From the NCBI GenBank assembly GCA_029203185.1, contig CP119310.1, positions 2,294,001 to 2,358,000 on the forward strand: a stretch of DNA of 64,000 bases, read 5' to 3'. The notes beneath the pieces are model-generated. The model did not search any database, was not told the origin of the DNA, and worked only from the letters and a program-made list of their open reading frames with translations. This document shows, one piece after another, positions 55,813 through 63,324 of the stretch; within the stretch, counting starts at the first letter, position 1; each line of letters opens with the position of its first letter. The stretch comes from Candidatus Chryseobacterium colombiense (GTDB lineage: Bacteria; Bacteroidota; Bacteroidia; Flavobacteriales; Weeksellaceae). The position numbers and the translations under genes are program-made.

Positions 55813-57438
55813 ATGGCAAAAGAAATAAAATTCGATATTGAATCAAGAGACGCTTTAAAAAGAGGTGTTGATGCATTGGCTAATGCAGTAAAAGTAACTT
55901 TAGGACCAAAAGGGAGAAACGTGGTGATCGAAAAATCTTTCGGTGCACCTCACGTAACTAAAGATGGTGTTTCTGTTGCAAAAGAAATCGAACTTGAAGA
56001 CAGAGTAGAAAATATGGGAGCTCAAATGGTAAAAGAAGTGGCTTCCAAAACTAATGATATCGCAGGAGACGGTACAACTACCGCTACTGTTTTGGCACAA
56101 GCTATCGTAAGAGAAGGTCTTAAGAACGTAGCTGCTGGTGCAAATCCAATGGACTTGAAAAGAGGAATCGACAAAGCAGTAACTGCTGTTGTTGAAAACT
56201 TGAAAACTCAGTCTCAGGCTGTTGGTGATTCTACAGATAAAGTAAAGCAAGTTGCTTCTGTATCTGCTAACAACGACGAAACGATCGGTGCTTTGATCGC
56301 TGAAGCTTTCGGAAAAGTTGGTAAAGAAGGAGTTATTACTGTAGAAGAAGCTAAAGGTATCGATACAACAGTAGACGTTGTAGAAGGGATGCAATTCGAT
56401 AGAGGATATCAGTCGCCATATTTCGTGACTAATCCTGAGAAAATGTTAGCTGAACTTGAAAACCCATATATCCTTTTAGTTGAGAAAAAAATCTCTTCAA
56501 TGAAAGAATTACTTCCGGTTCTTGAGCCAATCGCACAAGGTGGTAAATCTTTATTGATCATCTCTGAAGAAGTTGAAGGTGAAGCTTTGGCAACTTTAGT
56601 AGTAAACAAACTAAGAGGTTCTCTTAAAATTGCTGCGGTAAAAGCTCCGGGATTCGGAGACAGAAGAAAAGCAATGTTGGAAGATATCGCAATCCTTACA
56701 GGAGGAACAGTTATTTCTGAAGAGCAAGGTTTCACGATGGAAAACATTACGATGGATATGTTGGGAACTGCTGAGAAAGTATCTATCGATAAAGACAACA
56801 CAACGATCGTAAACGGTGGTGGTGAAGAAAGCAAAATCAAAGGTAGAGTGACTCAGATCAAAGCTCAGATGGAAACTTCTACTTCTGATTACGATAAAGA
56901 AAAATTACAGGAGAGATTGGCTAAATTAGCTGGTGGTGTTGCCGTACTTTACGTAGGAGCAGCTTCTGAAGTGGAAATGAAAGAGAAAAAAGACAGAGTG
57001 GATGATGCACTTCACGCTACAAGAGCAGCAGTTGAAGAAGGTATTGTTGCAGGAGGTGGTGTTGCTTTGGTAAGAGCTATTGCTGCATTGGAAAACCTTA
57101 CTGGTATCAACTCTGATGAATCTACAGGTATTAAAATCGTAAAAAGAGCAATCGAAGAGCCATTGAGACAAATCGTTGCTAACGCAGGTGGTGAAGGTTC
57201 TGTAATCGTTGCTAAAGTAGCGGAAGGAAGCGGAGACTTCGGATACAACGCTAAAACTGATGAATTCGTAAACATGCTTGAAGCAGGAATCATCGACCCT
57301 ACAAAAGTAACAAGAGTTGCCCTTGAAAATGCAGCTTCTGTATCTGGAATGCTTTTAACAACTGAATGTGTTATCACTGAAGTGAAAAAAGACGAACCAG
57401 CTATGCCAATGGGTGGTGGAATGCCAGGAATGATGTAA
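55813..57438 (+). CDS. groEL: Chaperonin GroEL
   Basis: A 541-residue chaperonin: KVTLGPKGRNVV (27-38), the ATP-binding GDGTTTATVLA (86-96), the apical domain and the flexible C-terminal tail MPMGGGMPGMM. It folds proteins with GroES. The last about 35 codons and the terminator region are repeated 740 bp downstream. This copy is intact. Confidence 0.98.
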   Translation: MAKEIKFDIESRDALKRGVDALANAVKVTLGPKGRNVVIEKSFGAPHVTKDGVSVAKEIELEDRVENMGAQMVKEVASKTNDIAGDGTTTATVLAQAIVREGLKNVAAGANPMDLKRGIDKAVTAVVENLKTQSQAVGDSTDKVKQVASVSANNDETIGALIAEAFGKVGKEGVITVEEAKGIDTTVDVVEGMQFDRGYQSPYFVTNPEKMLAELENPYILLVEKKISSMKELLPVLEPIAQGGKSLLIISEEVEGEALATLVVNKLRGSLKIAAVKAPGFGDRRKAMLEDIAILTGGTVISEEQGFTMENITMDMLGTAEKVSIDKDNTTIVNGGGEESKIKGRVTQIKAQMETSTSDYDKEKLQERLAKLAGGVAVLYVGAASEVEMKEKKDRVDDALHATRAAVEEGIVAGGGVALVRAIAALENLTGINSDESTGIKIVKRAIEEPLRQIVANAGGEGSVIVAKVAEGSGDFGYNAKTDEFVNMLEAGIIDPTKVTRVALENAASVSGMLLTTECVITEVKKDEPAMPMGGGMPGMM

Positions 57439-57560
57439 CAGCGTGTCGCTAAGACAATTTAATATATTAACCGTTCTGCTTTTGTGGAGCGGTTTTTTCG
57501 TTTTTTACGTTTTCCCATAAACAAGTATCATTCTTATATCTTAATTTAGTAAGAATTTAG
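57325..57560 (+). repeat. groEL 3'-end repeat, copy A (intact gene end plus terminator)
   Basis: It covers the last groEL codons, the terminator and about 60 bp beyond (ending near TTAGTAAGAATTTAG). The same order is found in copy B at 58062-58300 with an offset of 740 bp. In the first 110 bp (57331-57440) I count 8 differences, so about 93% identity; the non-coding part is less similar. Confidence 0.85.
57468..57498 (+). terminator. groEL terminator
   Basis: CCGTTCT at 57471-57477 pairs (with G-T pairs) with GGAGCGG at 57486-57492, followed by six T's. Confidence 0.7.
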
Positions 57561-57601
57561 AATTATCACATCATACCATTTACTAAAAAAACAATTATAC
57601 T

Positions 57602-58057
57602 ATGCTAACAATAGAAGAAATCATATCTAAAGGTAAATTATTACAAAAATTCCAAATTGAAGATGAATTTGAAGGATTTGATGATAATAAAATTTTTGAG
57701 TTTACAAACTCAGAATATTGGTTGCAAAAAGATTACAAATATTGGTATTATTATGCTTATAGACCAAGTGGAAAGATTTATGAGTATCTAAGCAGAACAT
57801 ATTTAACTATTGATAACCAAAATCAGTTTATAGAGGTCGAAAAAATTGAAATACAAGAATATACAATTATAAGTGATTTTAATGGTTGGAAAGGAGATAC
57901 AATTTTTGAAATGGATAATGGTGAAATTTGGAAACAAGATTCATATGATTATGACTATAATTATTCATATAGACCTAAAGCCGCAATTTATGAGAACGGA
58001 TTAAAAAGTATAATGATTGTCGAAGGTAAATCTATAGAAGTGAAAAGAATTAAATAA
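57602..58057 (+). CDS. Two-repeat protein of unknown function (accessory)
   Basis: A 151-residue protein with an internal duplication. Each half contains a F-x-G stretch, a phrase like IFEFTNSEYWLQKDY or IFEMDNGEIWKQDSY, then Y-rich YYYAYRP or YNYSYRP, and IYEY or IYEN (repeat 1 about 15-85, repeat 2 about 90-151). The tyrosine/tryptophan-rich pattern resembles a small beta domain common in uncharacterised bacterial proteins. No signal peptide. It lies exactly between the two groEL-end copies, so it is part of the inserted unit. It is very AT-rich. Confidence 0.7.
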   Translation: MLTIEEIISKGKLLQKFQIEDEFEGFDDNKIFEFTNSEYWLQKDYKYWYYYAYRPSGKIYEYLSRTYLTIDNQNQFIEVEKIEIQEYTIISDFNGWKGDTIFEMDNGEIWKQDSYDYDYNYSYRPKAAIYENGLKSIMIVEGKSIEVKRIK

Positions 58058-58061
58058 TATA

Positions 58062-58178
58062 TTTAAAAACGCAGCTTCTGTTTCTGGAATGCTTTTAACA
58101 ACTGAATGTGTAATCACTGAAGTGAAAAAAGACGAACAAGCTATGCCAATGGGTGGTCGAATGCCAAGAATTATGTAG
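58062..58178 (+). pseudogene. Duplicated groEL C-terminal fragment (copy B)
   Basis: In frame it encodes NAASVSGMLLTTECVITEVK and ends MPMGGRMPRIM before TAG at 58176. It matches the last 35 codons of groEL with four amino-acid changes, three of them in the Gly-Gly-Met tail. There is no start and no upstream groEL. It directly follows the stop codon of the 57602 gene. It is a remnant of a duplication or an integration. Confidence 0.85.
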
Positions 58179-58300
58179 TAGCGAGTCACTAAGACAAGTT
58201 TATTATATAAACCGTTCTACTTTTGTGGAGCGTTTTTTTGTTTCTTGCGGTTTCCCGTAATTTAATCCTAATAAAATATCTTAACTTTAGTAAAAGTATG
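58179..58300 (+). repeat. groEL 3'-end repeat, copy B (terminator part)
   Basis: It continues copy B through a terminator like the groEL one (ACCGTTCTACTTTTGTGGAG at 58211-58230, then T's) and to TTAACTTTAGTAAAAG, where similarity to copy A fades. The small gene that follows (58362) begins at a distance like that of the 57602 gene from copy A. Confidence 0.7.
58211..58240 (+). terminator. Terminator copy in the groEL-end repeat B
   Basis: CGTTCTAC and GTGGAGCG pair weakly around TTTT, followed by seven T's. The stem is poorer than in copy A. Confidence 0.45.
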
Positions 58301-58361
58301 ATCTGTACATCTCTAAATATATAGACTTGTAATACACATAAATTTAAAAATTAATAATATA

Positions 58362-58801
58362 ATGACGAAATCAATACTAATTATTGGAACAAGTTATGCT
58401 GGTAAATCAACAACTGCAAAAGAAGTTTGTACATAACTTAAAACAACCAAAGTGTTTAGACTAAAAATTTCACAAGAAGAATTAGTTGATACCGAAATAG
58501 AAAATATTTTTAATACCACTTTTATTATTGAAGTAAATGGTAAACTTATTCTAATTGTTGCCGGAACAACAACTGAACAAGGCCTTAAACTTACAGTTAT
58601 AATTGATGTTTGTATAAAGTTGAAACTTAATATATCTCTCGCCTTTGTATCAATGAGAAGTTTTGAAAGGAAAGAAGGATTTGACACAAAAAATTGTTGG
58701 AAGAAAGAATCTCTAGAATTAATGAAGAAGATTTTAGAAACTCAAAAGAATGGAAAAATAGAATTGAAAAAATAGTCAGTTTAATTAAAGAAAATATCTA
58801 A
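58362..58801 (+). pseudogene. Broken P-loop kinase-like gene
   Basis: An ATG at 58362 opens MTKSILIIGTSYAGKSTTAK, with a Walker A motif (GTSYAGKST). A TAA at 58434-58436 stops it after 24 codons, but the same frame continues open (LKTTKVFRLKISQEELV...) to about 58700. A second lesion is a likely one-base loss in the A-run at about 58684-58692: shifting frame there restores a helical end (EERISRINEEDFRNSKEWKN... to ENI) that stops at 58799-58801. With both repaired it would be about 146 residues, like a small nucleoside/adenylate-type kinase. Probably dead. Confidence 0.7.
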
Positions 58802-58968
58802 TTATAACTACTCGAAAGGATTCGTGTGGCAATGGTGAATTGGCAGAATACCATAAAAAAGAAGCTGCAATTAATAAAACACTAGAATATATCATTTACT
58901 TGATTTGTAATTATAATACTACGCAAAACCGTATAATAGCTCAATTTTTATTCTGTAGTTTCACCTAA
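58801..58968 (+). other. Open remnant without a start codon
   Basis: A frame open for more than 50 codons contains DSCGNGELAEYHKKEAAINK and stops near 58968 (TAA). No ATG/GTG/TTG start with a promoter is seen at its front. It may be the tail of a lost gene. A similar short motif (NSCGN) occurs at about 60473. Confidence 0.25.
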
Positions 58969-59034
58969 AATTAAATAATACATCTTTTAATGTCATAAAT
59001 AAATACTATTTTCGTGAAAACTAATAAAAAGACC

Positions 59035-60162
59035 ATGAATAATAATAAAAACATGAACAAATATTTACCTATATGTAATAATAAGTATTTAAACTACTCA
59101 TGTTTAATTCTTATAGTTACAAGTGTATTAATTGTCATTTACAGCCTTAATACTACTAGTGTTGCAGAATATAGCAGAACTGTGTCATCTCTTATATTAC
59201 TTCAGTTTTTATCATTTTTTGCTGGAAGTTTTCTAGGATTTCTTTTCGGATTCCCTTCTCATAACAATAATAATAATTTATTAGAAAAGTATCAGCGAAA
59301 TTCTTCTTTAAAAGAAATAACAAGCTGGTTAACAAAAATAATTGTAGGTATTACTTTAGTTGAATTTAAAGACATTTTTAGATACTTAAAATATATTATT
59401 CATCACCTATCTTATTCATTAAGCAAAGACAACGGTCACACAGTTATTATTGCAGCTATTATAGGAACTTTTTTTATTTTAGGATTTATAGTATTCTTCA
59501 TTTTATCTGTAACAACTATTTTTGAAGAGCTTGTGGTTAATGATAAAAACATAGAATCTATATTAGCAGGAGCAGCTATGAATTCAAACGAATTACATTT
59601 AGATAACGTTGATAAGGTTTTGGATTCTGACTTTACTAAAATGAATCCAAAAGAAAAACAAGAAATTTTAGAATATGTCGCAAAAAATGGCTTGGATAAA
59701 TTAAATTATTTGATGACAAAAAGGTTGGCAAAGTTTTTATATGTTATTGAAGAATACAGTTCTGCTGCTGAAGCGTATGAAATTGCATATAATAAAAATA
59801 ACGATGAAAAATACTGTTTATTAAACGCCTGTTATATCAATAGTAAGTTTTTGAAAGATTTTGATAACACAAATAAAAAACTACAAAACCTAATTGCATC
59901 CGCTCCTAATTTTGCACCTGCTCATTATAATCTGGCATGTAATTATTATAGAGAGTACTCGGAGTTCAATGATGAGCCAAAGACAGAATACATGGATGGA
60001 TTAAAAGCCAAAGCGGAACGTTATCTTATTAAAGCTTTCCAACTAGATAAAGGTCTATATAGTTACGCTAAACAAGATGAGGCATTGCATGGCATAGATA
60101 TTGACGATATATTTAAAAAATCCAAGATTAATGATAGTAATATAGATAATGATGATAATTAA
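59035..60162 (+). CDS. Membrane protein with C-terminal TPR-like helices, unknown (accessory)
   Basis: About 375 residues. Two N-terminal helices surround the motif FAGSFLGFLFGFPSH (near 63-77), followed by a loop (NSSLKEITSWLTKIIVGITL) and a third helix (VIIAAIIGTFFILGFIVFFI). A soluble helical part follows (SSAAEAYEIAYNKNND, APAHYNLACNYYREY), like TPRs. The GFLFG...SWLTKIIVG pattern recurs in uncharacterised membrane proteins of bacterial accessory regions; a role in defence or stress signalling is a guess. The GTG at 59014 is in frame; I prefer the ATG at 59035 because a weak -7-like box (TATTTTCG) covers 59007-59014. Confidence 0.7.
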   Translation: MNNNKNMNKYLPICNNKYLNYSCLILIVTSVLIVIYSLNTTSVAEYSRTVSSLILLQFLSFFAGSFLGFLFGFPSHNNNNNLLEKYQRNSSLKEITSWLTKIIVGITLVEFKDIFRYLKYIIHHLSYSLSKDNGHTVIIAAIIGTFFILGFIVFFILSVTTIFEELVVNDKNIESILAGAAMNSNELHLDNVDKVLDSDFTKMNPKEKQEILEYVAKNGLDKLNYLMTKRLAKFLYVIEEYSSAAEAYEIAYNKNNDEKYCLLNACYINSKFLKDFDNTNKKLQNLIASAPNFAPAHYNLACNYYREYSEFNDEPKTEYMDGLKAKAERYLIKAFQLDKGLYSYAKQDEALHGIDIDDIFKKSKINDSNIDNDDN

Positions 60163-60304
60163 CATGTCTATGTTGCGTATTTAAAATATTTAATTAATTT
60201 TACACCATTAAACTAATCTTCAACTCAAAACCATACACTTATGAAAACACAAGATTTAATAACCATCTAATGATTAAATCAATTAATCGTTTTTATTAAA
60301 AAAT

Positions 60305-60332
60305 ACGCCTCCGTAATTGGGGGCTTTTTTAT
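60305..60332 (+). terminator. Terminator downstream of the membrane/TPR gene
   Basis: GCCTCC at 60307-60312 pairs with GGGGGC at 60319-60324 (one G-T pair), then TTTTTT. Confidence 0.65.
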
Positions 60333-60469
60333 TTTGAAAAGAACAGATCAGTTTCTGCTTTTCTTCTGCGGAACAAACCTTTTAAAGTCTTTCCACTTGG
60401 TATCTAACCATTATATCGTGTGGATTTACCTTTTAGATTATAATGTTTAATTTATAATATAACCATACT

Positions 60470-60802
60470 AGAGAATTCGTGCGGTAACAGAGGGCAAATA
60501 ATCCAGCAAATTATATCAAAAAATTCCAATTATTATCCCAAAAGTCCGCTTGGAATTGATAACAAAGAAAACAAGGAATATTGTGGATGAATTGAAAGAA
60601 ATTGGAGGCTACAATAAAACGAGGAATTTGAGATTTAGGAAATGATTAAACAGATATATAAAATTTAGCTCAACAAACAAGACCGAAAAAGGAGCAGCAA
60701 ATAGCAGAAATTTGGCAAATGTCTGGTTCAGTTCTAAATTCAACAGAAGTTCTTCACTGCACAAAGTCAGGAGACTTTGCACCAATAAAACCAGTCTATT
60801 AA
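60470..60802 (+). pseudogene. Decayed gene, unknown product
   Basis: Three open pieces in different frames follow one another: NSCGNRGQIIQQIISKNSNY (from about 60474), DELKEIGGYNKTRNLRF (to about 60645), and a 46-codon piece at 60662-60802 ending KSGDFAPIKPVY with a TAA. The last is followed at once by a terminator. Together they read as one inactivated accessory gene. I cannot name the family. The rest of the 810-bp gap (60163-60972) holds only the hairpin at 60305 and a remnant on the minus strand. Confidence 0.35.
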
Positions 60803-60803
60803 A

Positions 60804-60846
60804 AAATAAGCTTCAAAGTCTGATGACTTTAGAGCTTATTTTATTT
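60804..60846. terminator. Hairpin at the end of the decayed gene
   Basis: AAATAAGCT at 60804-60812 pairs with AGCTTATTT at 60833-60841, and AAAGTC/GACTTT extend the stem. Strong, usable on both strands. Confidence 0.65.
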
Positions 60847-60972
60847 ATCTAATCCAGAATAGTATTCCTCAAAAACAATATCAAATAATTCCTTGAAATG
60901 TGCTCTTAATCTAGTTGCAATTTCAACAAAAAGACGCTCCTGAGAGCAAGAAGTGAGAAACAATAGCCGAAC
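60841..60972 (-). other. Open frame continuing after the XRE gene's stop codon
   Basis: Directly after the TAG that ends the XRE gene the same frame stays open for 43 codons (contains QERLFVEIATRLRAHFKELF and ends YYSGLDK) and stops at 60841-60843. The composition looks coding. The XRE product already has a normal length, so this is probably a fragment of another gene, not a truncated XRE tail. Confidence 0.3.
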
Positions 60973-61194
60973 CTATCCAGAAAAATTGACTAGTTCTGGT
61001 AAAGAAACCTCCAAAGCATTAGCTATTTCAAGCAAAGTATAAAGAGTAGGATTCACTTTACCATTTTCCAGTTTTTCAATAGCTTGACGATCTTTATTAC
61101 AGGCACGGGCAAGATCAGACTGGCTCCAGCCTTTCTTTTCACGAAGGTTAATAATCCGCTTACCCAATTCTATCTTTAACTTCTCTCTGGTCAT
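60973..61194 (-). CDS. Small XRE-family regulator
   Basis: A 73-residue helix-turn-helix protein: LREKKGWSQSDLARACNK (17-34) is the recognition unit, and NPTLYTLLEIANALEV follows. It is short, with only the DNA-binding domain. It is divergent from the SymE-like gene with 95 bp between the start codons; two near-identical palindromes and a third fill that space, so it very likely represses itself and the neighbour. Confidence 0.9.
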   Translation of the reverse strand: MTREKLKIELGKRIINLREKKGWSQSDLARACNKDRQAIEKLENGKVNPTLYTLLEIANALEVSLPELVNFSG

Positions 61195-61217
61195 AAACCA
61201 AATGTCAGCTAATTTGT

Positions 61218-61247
61218 TGACAAATTTGTCATATAAAAATATGACAA
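61218..61247. promoter_or_regulatory. Operator palindrome 1 between XRE and SymE-like genes
   Basis: TTGTCATAT at 61226-61234 and ATATGACAA at 61239-61247 form a perfect 9-bp dyad with a 4-base spacer. An overlapping perfect 14-bp palindrome (TGACAAATTTGTCA) lies at 61218-61231. The half-site is TTGTCA. Confidence 0.65.
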
Positions 61248-61266
61248 TTCGAAATTTAATTATATT

Positions 61267-61290
61267 TTTGTCGTATAATTATATGACAAA
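61267..61290. promoter_or_regulatory. Operator palindrome 2, overlapping the symE-like start
   Basis: TTTGTCGTAT at 61267-61276 and ATATGACAAA at 61281-61290 form a 10-bp dyad with one mismatch and a 4-base spacer. It is centred 42 bp, four helical turns, from palindrome 1 and touches the ATG at 61290. A -7-like box, TATTTTTG at 61263-61270, overlaps its front. Confidence 0.65.
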
Positions 61291-61478
61291 TGATTAATTC
61301 AAGAAAACTTAAAATTCATACGAGATATCAAACAAGTACGGACAGGATGATAACTGTTCCGGAAATCCGGCTTAAAGGAAAATGGCTAGAAAAGCTGGGT
61401 TTTAAAGAAGGTCAAATGGTAGATATCACCCAAAAGAAAAACAAGCTTACAATAACTCTTAATAAAAAAGAGAAATGA
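61290..61478 (+). CDS. SymE-like toxin-type protein (SymE family)
   Basis: A 62-residue basic protein. TVPEIRLKGKWLEKLGFKEG (about 22-41) is the core of the SymE toxin family (AbrB-like SpoVT fold), followed by VDITQKKNKLTITL. E. coli SymE is an SOS-induced RNA-cleaving protein held down by the antisense RNA SymR. Here the partner is instead a divergent XRE regulator, so transcriptional control is more likely. No antisense RNA promoter was looked for in depth. Confidence 0.8.
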   Translation: MINSRKLKIHTRYQTSTDRMITVPEIRLKGKWLEKLGFKEGQMVDITQKKNKLTITLNKKEK

Positions 61479-61584
61479 TAATGTAACCACTTTAAGTTTA
61501 TTATTGGTATTTCATTACAAACTCGATATCTCATATTTCCAATCCATCACTTTTTCCTATCTTTAAAATCAAATCTCACCACCC

Positions 61585-62757
61585 TTGAAAACAAAAGCAT
61601 TCCTCCTTTCATTTTTCGGCTTATTCTTTGCAAATGCGCAAACCCTAAATTTTAAACATCTTTCGGATATGTCTATGGGCAGAGGAGCTATCAGCAGTGT
61701 CATTGTAGATGATAACATCTATGTGAGCAATGGGTATAAAGACACTGATGGGAATGCAAACTTTATTGAGAAATACAGTATTAAAGATAACCGCTGGAGT
61801 ATCATCAACTCTACGCTACTCCCCAAAAGATTCGCTAATTCGGAAACTTACGGTAATAAAATTTATATTTTTAACGGCTGGGGAAATAGCCATCTTGAAA
61901 TTCTAGACCTTGCAACTCATAAAATAACAAAGGGAGCTGTTAATCATGCCTATACAGGAAATGCAGGTTCAGCCATCCATAATGGAAAAATATACGTGTT
62001 CGGCGGCAGTGGGTTAAACGGTGCTGCAACCACTGTATTTTCTGATAGATTCCAATATTATGATATTGCTTCAGATACATGGCATCCATTACCAGATATG
62101 CCCAAAGCCAGAGAAGCAAAAGGCAAAATTGTGAACGATAAGCTTTATGTTATTGGTGGTTTTAATGGTACATCATCCCATCTGGTCAATGTTTACGACC
62201 TCAACAAAAATCTTTGGACTGAGCAATATACGATGCCTGTTGGGATATCAGGTCATTCATTAGCAGTATCCGGTAATAAGATTTTTATTGCAGGCGGTTA
62301 TAATAATCAAACTTTTTTAGCGTATTTCGATACAGAAACCAATAAATTACATCAATTATCTTCAAACATGATCCCGCGAAGACATGCTGCTGCGGAAATT
62401 TATAACAATAAATTATACATCATGGGTGGAAGTACAACATCTTTAACCAAATCAGCCATTAAAAGCATTCAGGTGGCAGATATTAGCGAAGAAGCCCTTT
62501 CCGCTAAAGAGACTAATGAAGATGTGTTCAAATCAAAAGTTTATACCAATGCTCAGAGAGACGGTTTTACGATCAGTAATAAAAACAACAGCAACCAGTT
62601 TGAATACATAGTCTATACAATGGATGGAAAAGAAGCCGGAAAAGGGTTTGCCTATTACAATCAAAATATAGATTTAACAAAAGTACCACGCGGAACGTAT
62701 ATTTTTACTTACAAAAATGAGAAAGGGGTTTTACAAAAGGTTAGGGTTATTAGATAA
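61585..62757 (+). CDS. Secreted kelch-repeat protein
   Basis: A 390-residue exported protein that starts at TTG: the first in-frame ATG is at codon 29, inside the mature part, whereas from the TTG the signal peptide MKTKAFLLSFFGLFFANAQ is complete. The body is a beta propeller of kelch repeats (for example IYVFGGSG, LYVIGGFNG, IFIAGGYNN, LYIMGGST). The last 70 residues (DGFTISNKNN... IDLTKVPRGTYIFTYKNEKG) resemble a T9SS type A sorting domain, so surface export is likely. Function unknown; perhaps carbohydrate or ligand binding. Confidence 0.85.
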   Translation: MKTKAFLLSFFGLFFANAQTLNFKHLSDMSMGRGAISSVIVDDNIYVSNGYKDTDGNANFIEKYSIKDNRWSIINSTLLPKRFANSETYGNKIYIFNGWGNSHLEILDLATHKITKGAVNHAYTGNAGSAIHNGKIYVFGGSGLNGAATTVFSDRFQYYDIASDTWHPLPDMPKAREAKGKIVNDKLYVIGGFNGTSSHLVNVYDLNKNLWTEQYTMPVGISGHSLAVSGNKIFIAGGYNNQTFLAYFDTETNKLHQLSSNMIPRRHAAAEIYNNKLYIMGGSTTSLTKSAIKSIQVADISEEALSAKETNEDVFKSKVYTNAQRDGFTISNKNNSNQFEYIVYTMDGKEAGKGFAYYNQNIDLTKVPRGTYIFTYKNEKGVLQKVRVIR

Positions 62758-62844
62758 ACCCATCAAAATTTTCTTGTTACTTTTCCATTCCAAAACAAAT
62801 TCCTAAGTTTACAGGTTCTTCCAGCTTCAAAACACACTTTCACA

Positions 62845-63270
62845 ATGGAAAACAAAAAAGAGAAAAAAATTCTGGATAACGGTCCATTCTACCACGGTAC
62901 AAAAGCTGATTTACAAATCGGTGATTTGCTCAGTGCCGGATTTCAATCAAATTATTATCCAGAGATCATCATGAATCATATTTACTTTACTGCCTTACAA
63001 AACGGCGCCGGATTAGCTGCTGCACTGGCAAAAGGTGATGGTCATGAAAGAATTTATATTGTAGAACCCACAGGAGAATTTGAAAATGATCCTAACGTTA
63101 CCGATAAAAAATTTCCGGGGAATCCTACCCGATCTTATCGAAGTAAAGAACCTGTAAGAATTGTCGGTGAAGTAACAGACTGGATCCGGTTAACAGACGA
63201 AGAGCTCCAAAACTGGCGGGAAAGAATCGCAAAGCTTCGGGAAAATCCGGATGCTGAAATTATCAATTAG
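62845..63270 (+). CDS. arr: NAD(+)-rifampin ADP-ribosyltransferase
   Basis: A 141-residue Arr enzyme that moves ADP-ribose from NAD onto rifamycins and so inactivates them. Visible motifs: FYHGTKADLQIGDLL (15-29, His17), IYFTA (Tyr47) and FENDPNVTDKKFPGNPTRSY (79-98) with Asp82; these correspond to the His-Tyr-Asp residues of the family. Length is normal. Its codon use and base composition match its neighbours, so it is probably an intrinsic chromosomal copy rather than a recent arrival. Confidence 0.93.
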   Translation: MENKKEKKILDNGPFYHGTKADLQIGDLLSAGFQSNYYPEIIMNHIYFTALQNGAGLAAALAKGDGHERIYIVEPTGEFENDPNVTDKKFPGNPTRSYRSKEPVRIVGEVTDWIRLTDEELQNWRERIAKLRENPDAEIIN

Positions 63271-63324
63271 AATCGCAATCGTAATACGCAATAAAACATT
63301 ATCTAGCTTTGCTAAAATACACCA

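Noticed and set aside
55900..57377. Minus-strand ORFs inside groEL
   Set aside because: Shadows of a strongly biased, highly expressed gene; they have no domain and no promoter.
58001..58189. Minus-strand ORF across groEL-end copy B
   Set aside because: It is the antisense of the duplicated groEL tail and of the end of the 57602 gene.
60163..61300. CRISPR or phage attachment array
   Set aside because: The repeats here are two operator palindromes and scattered remnants, with no regular spacing or integrase gene.
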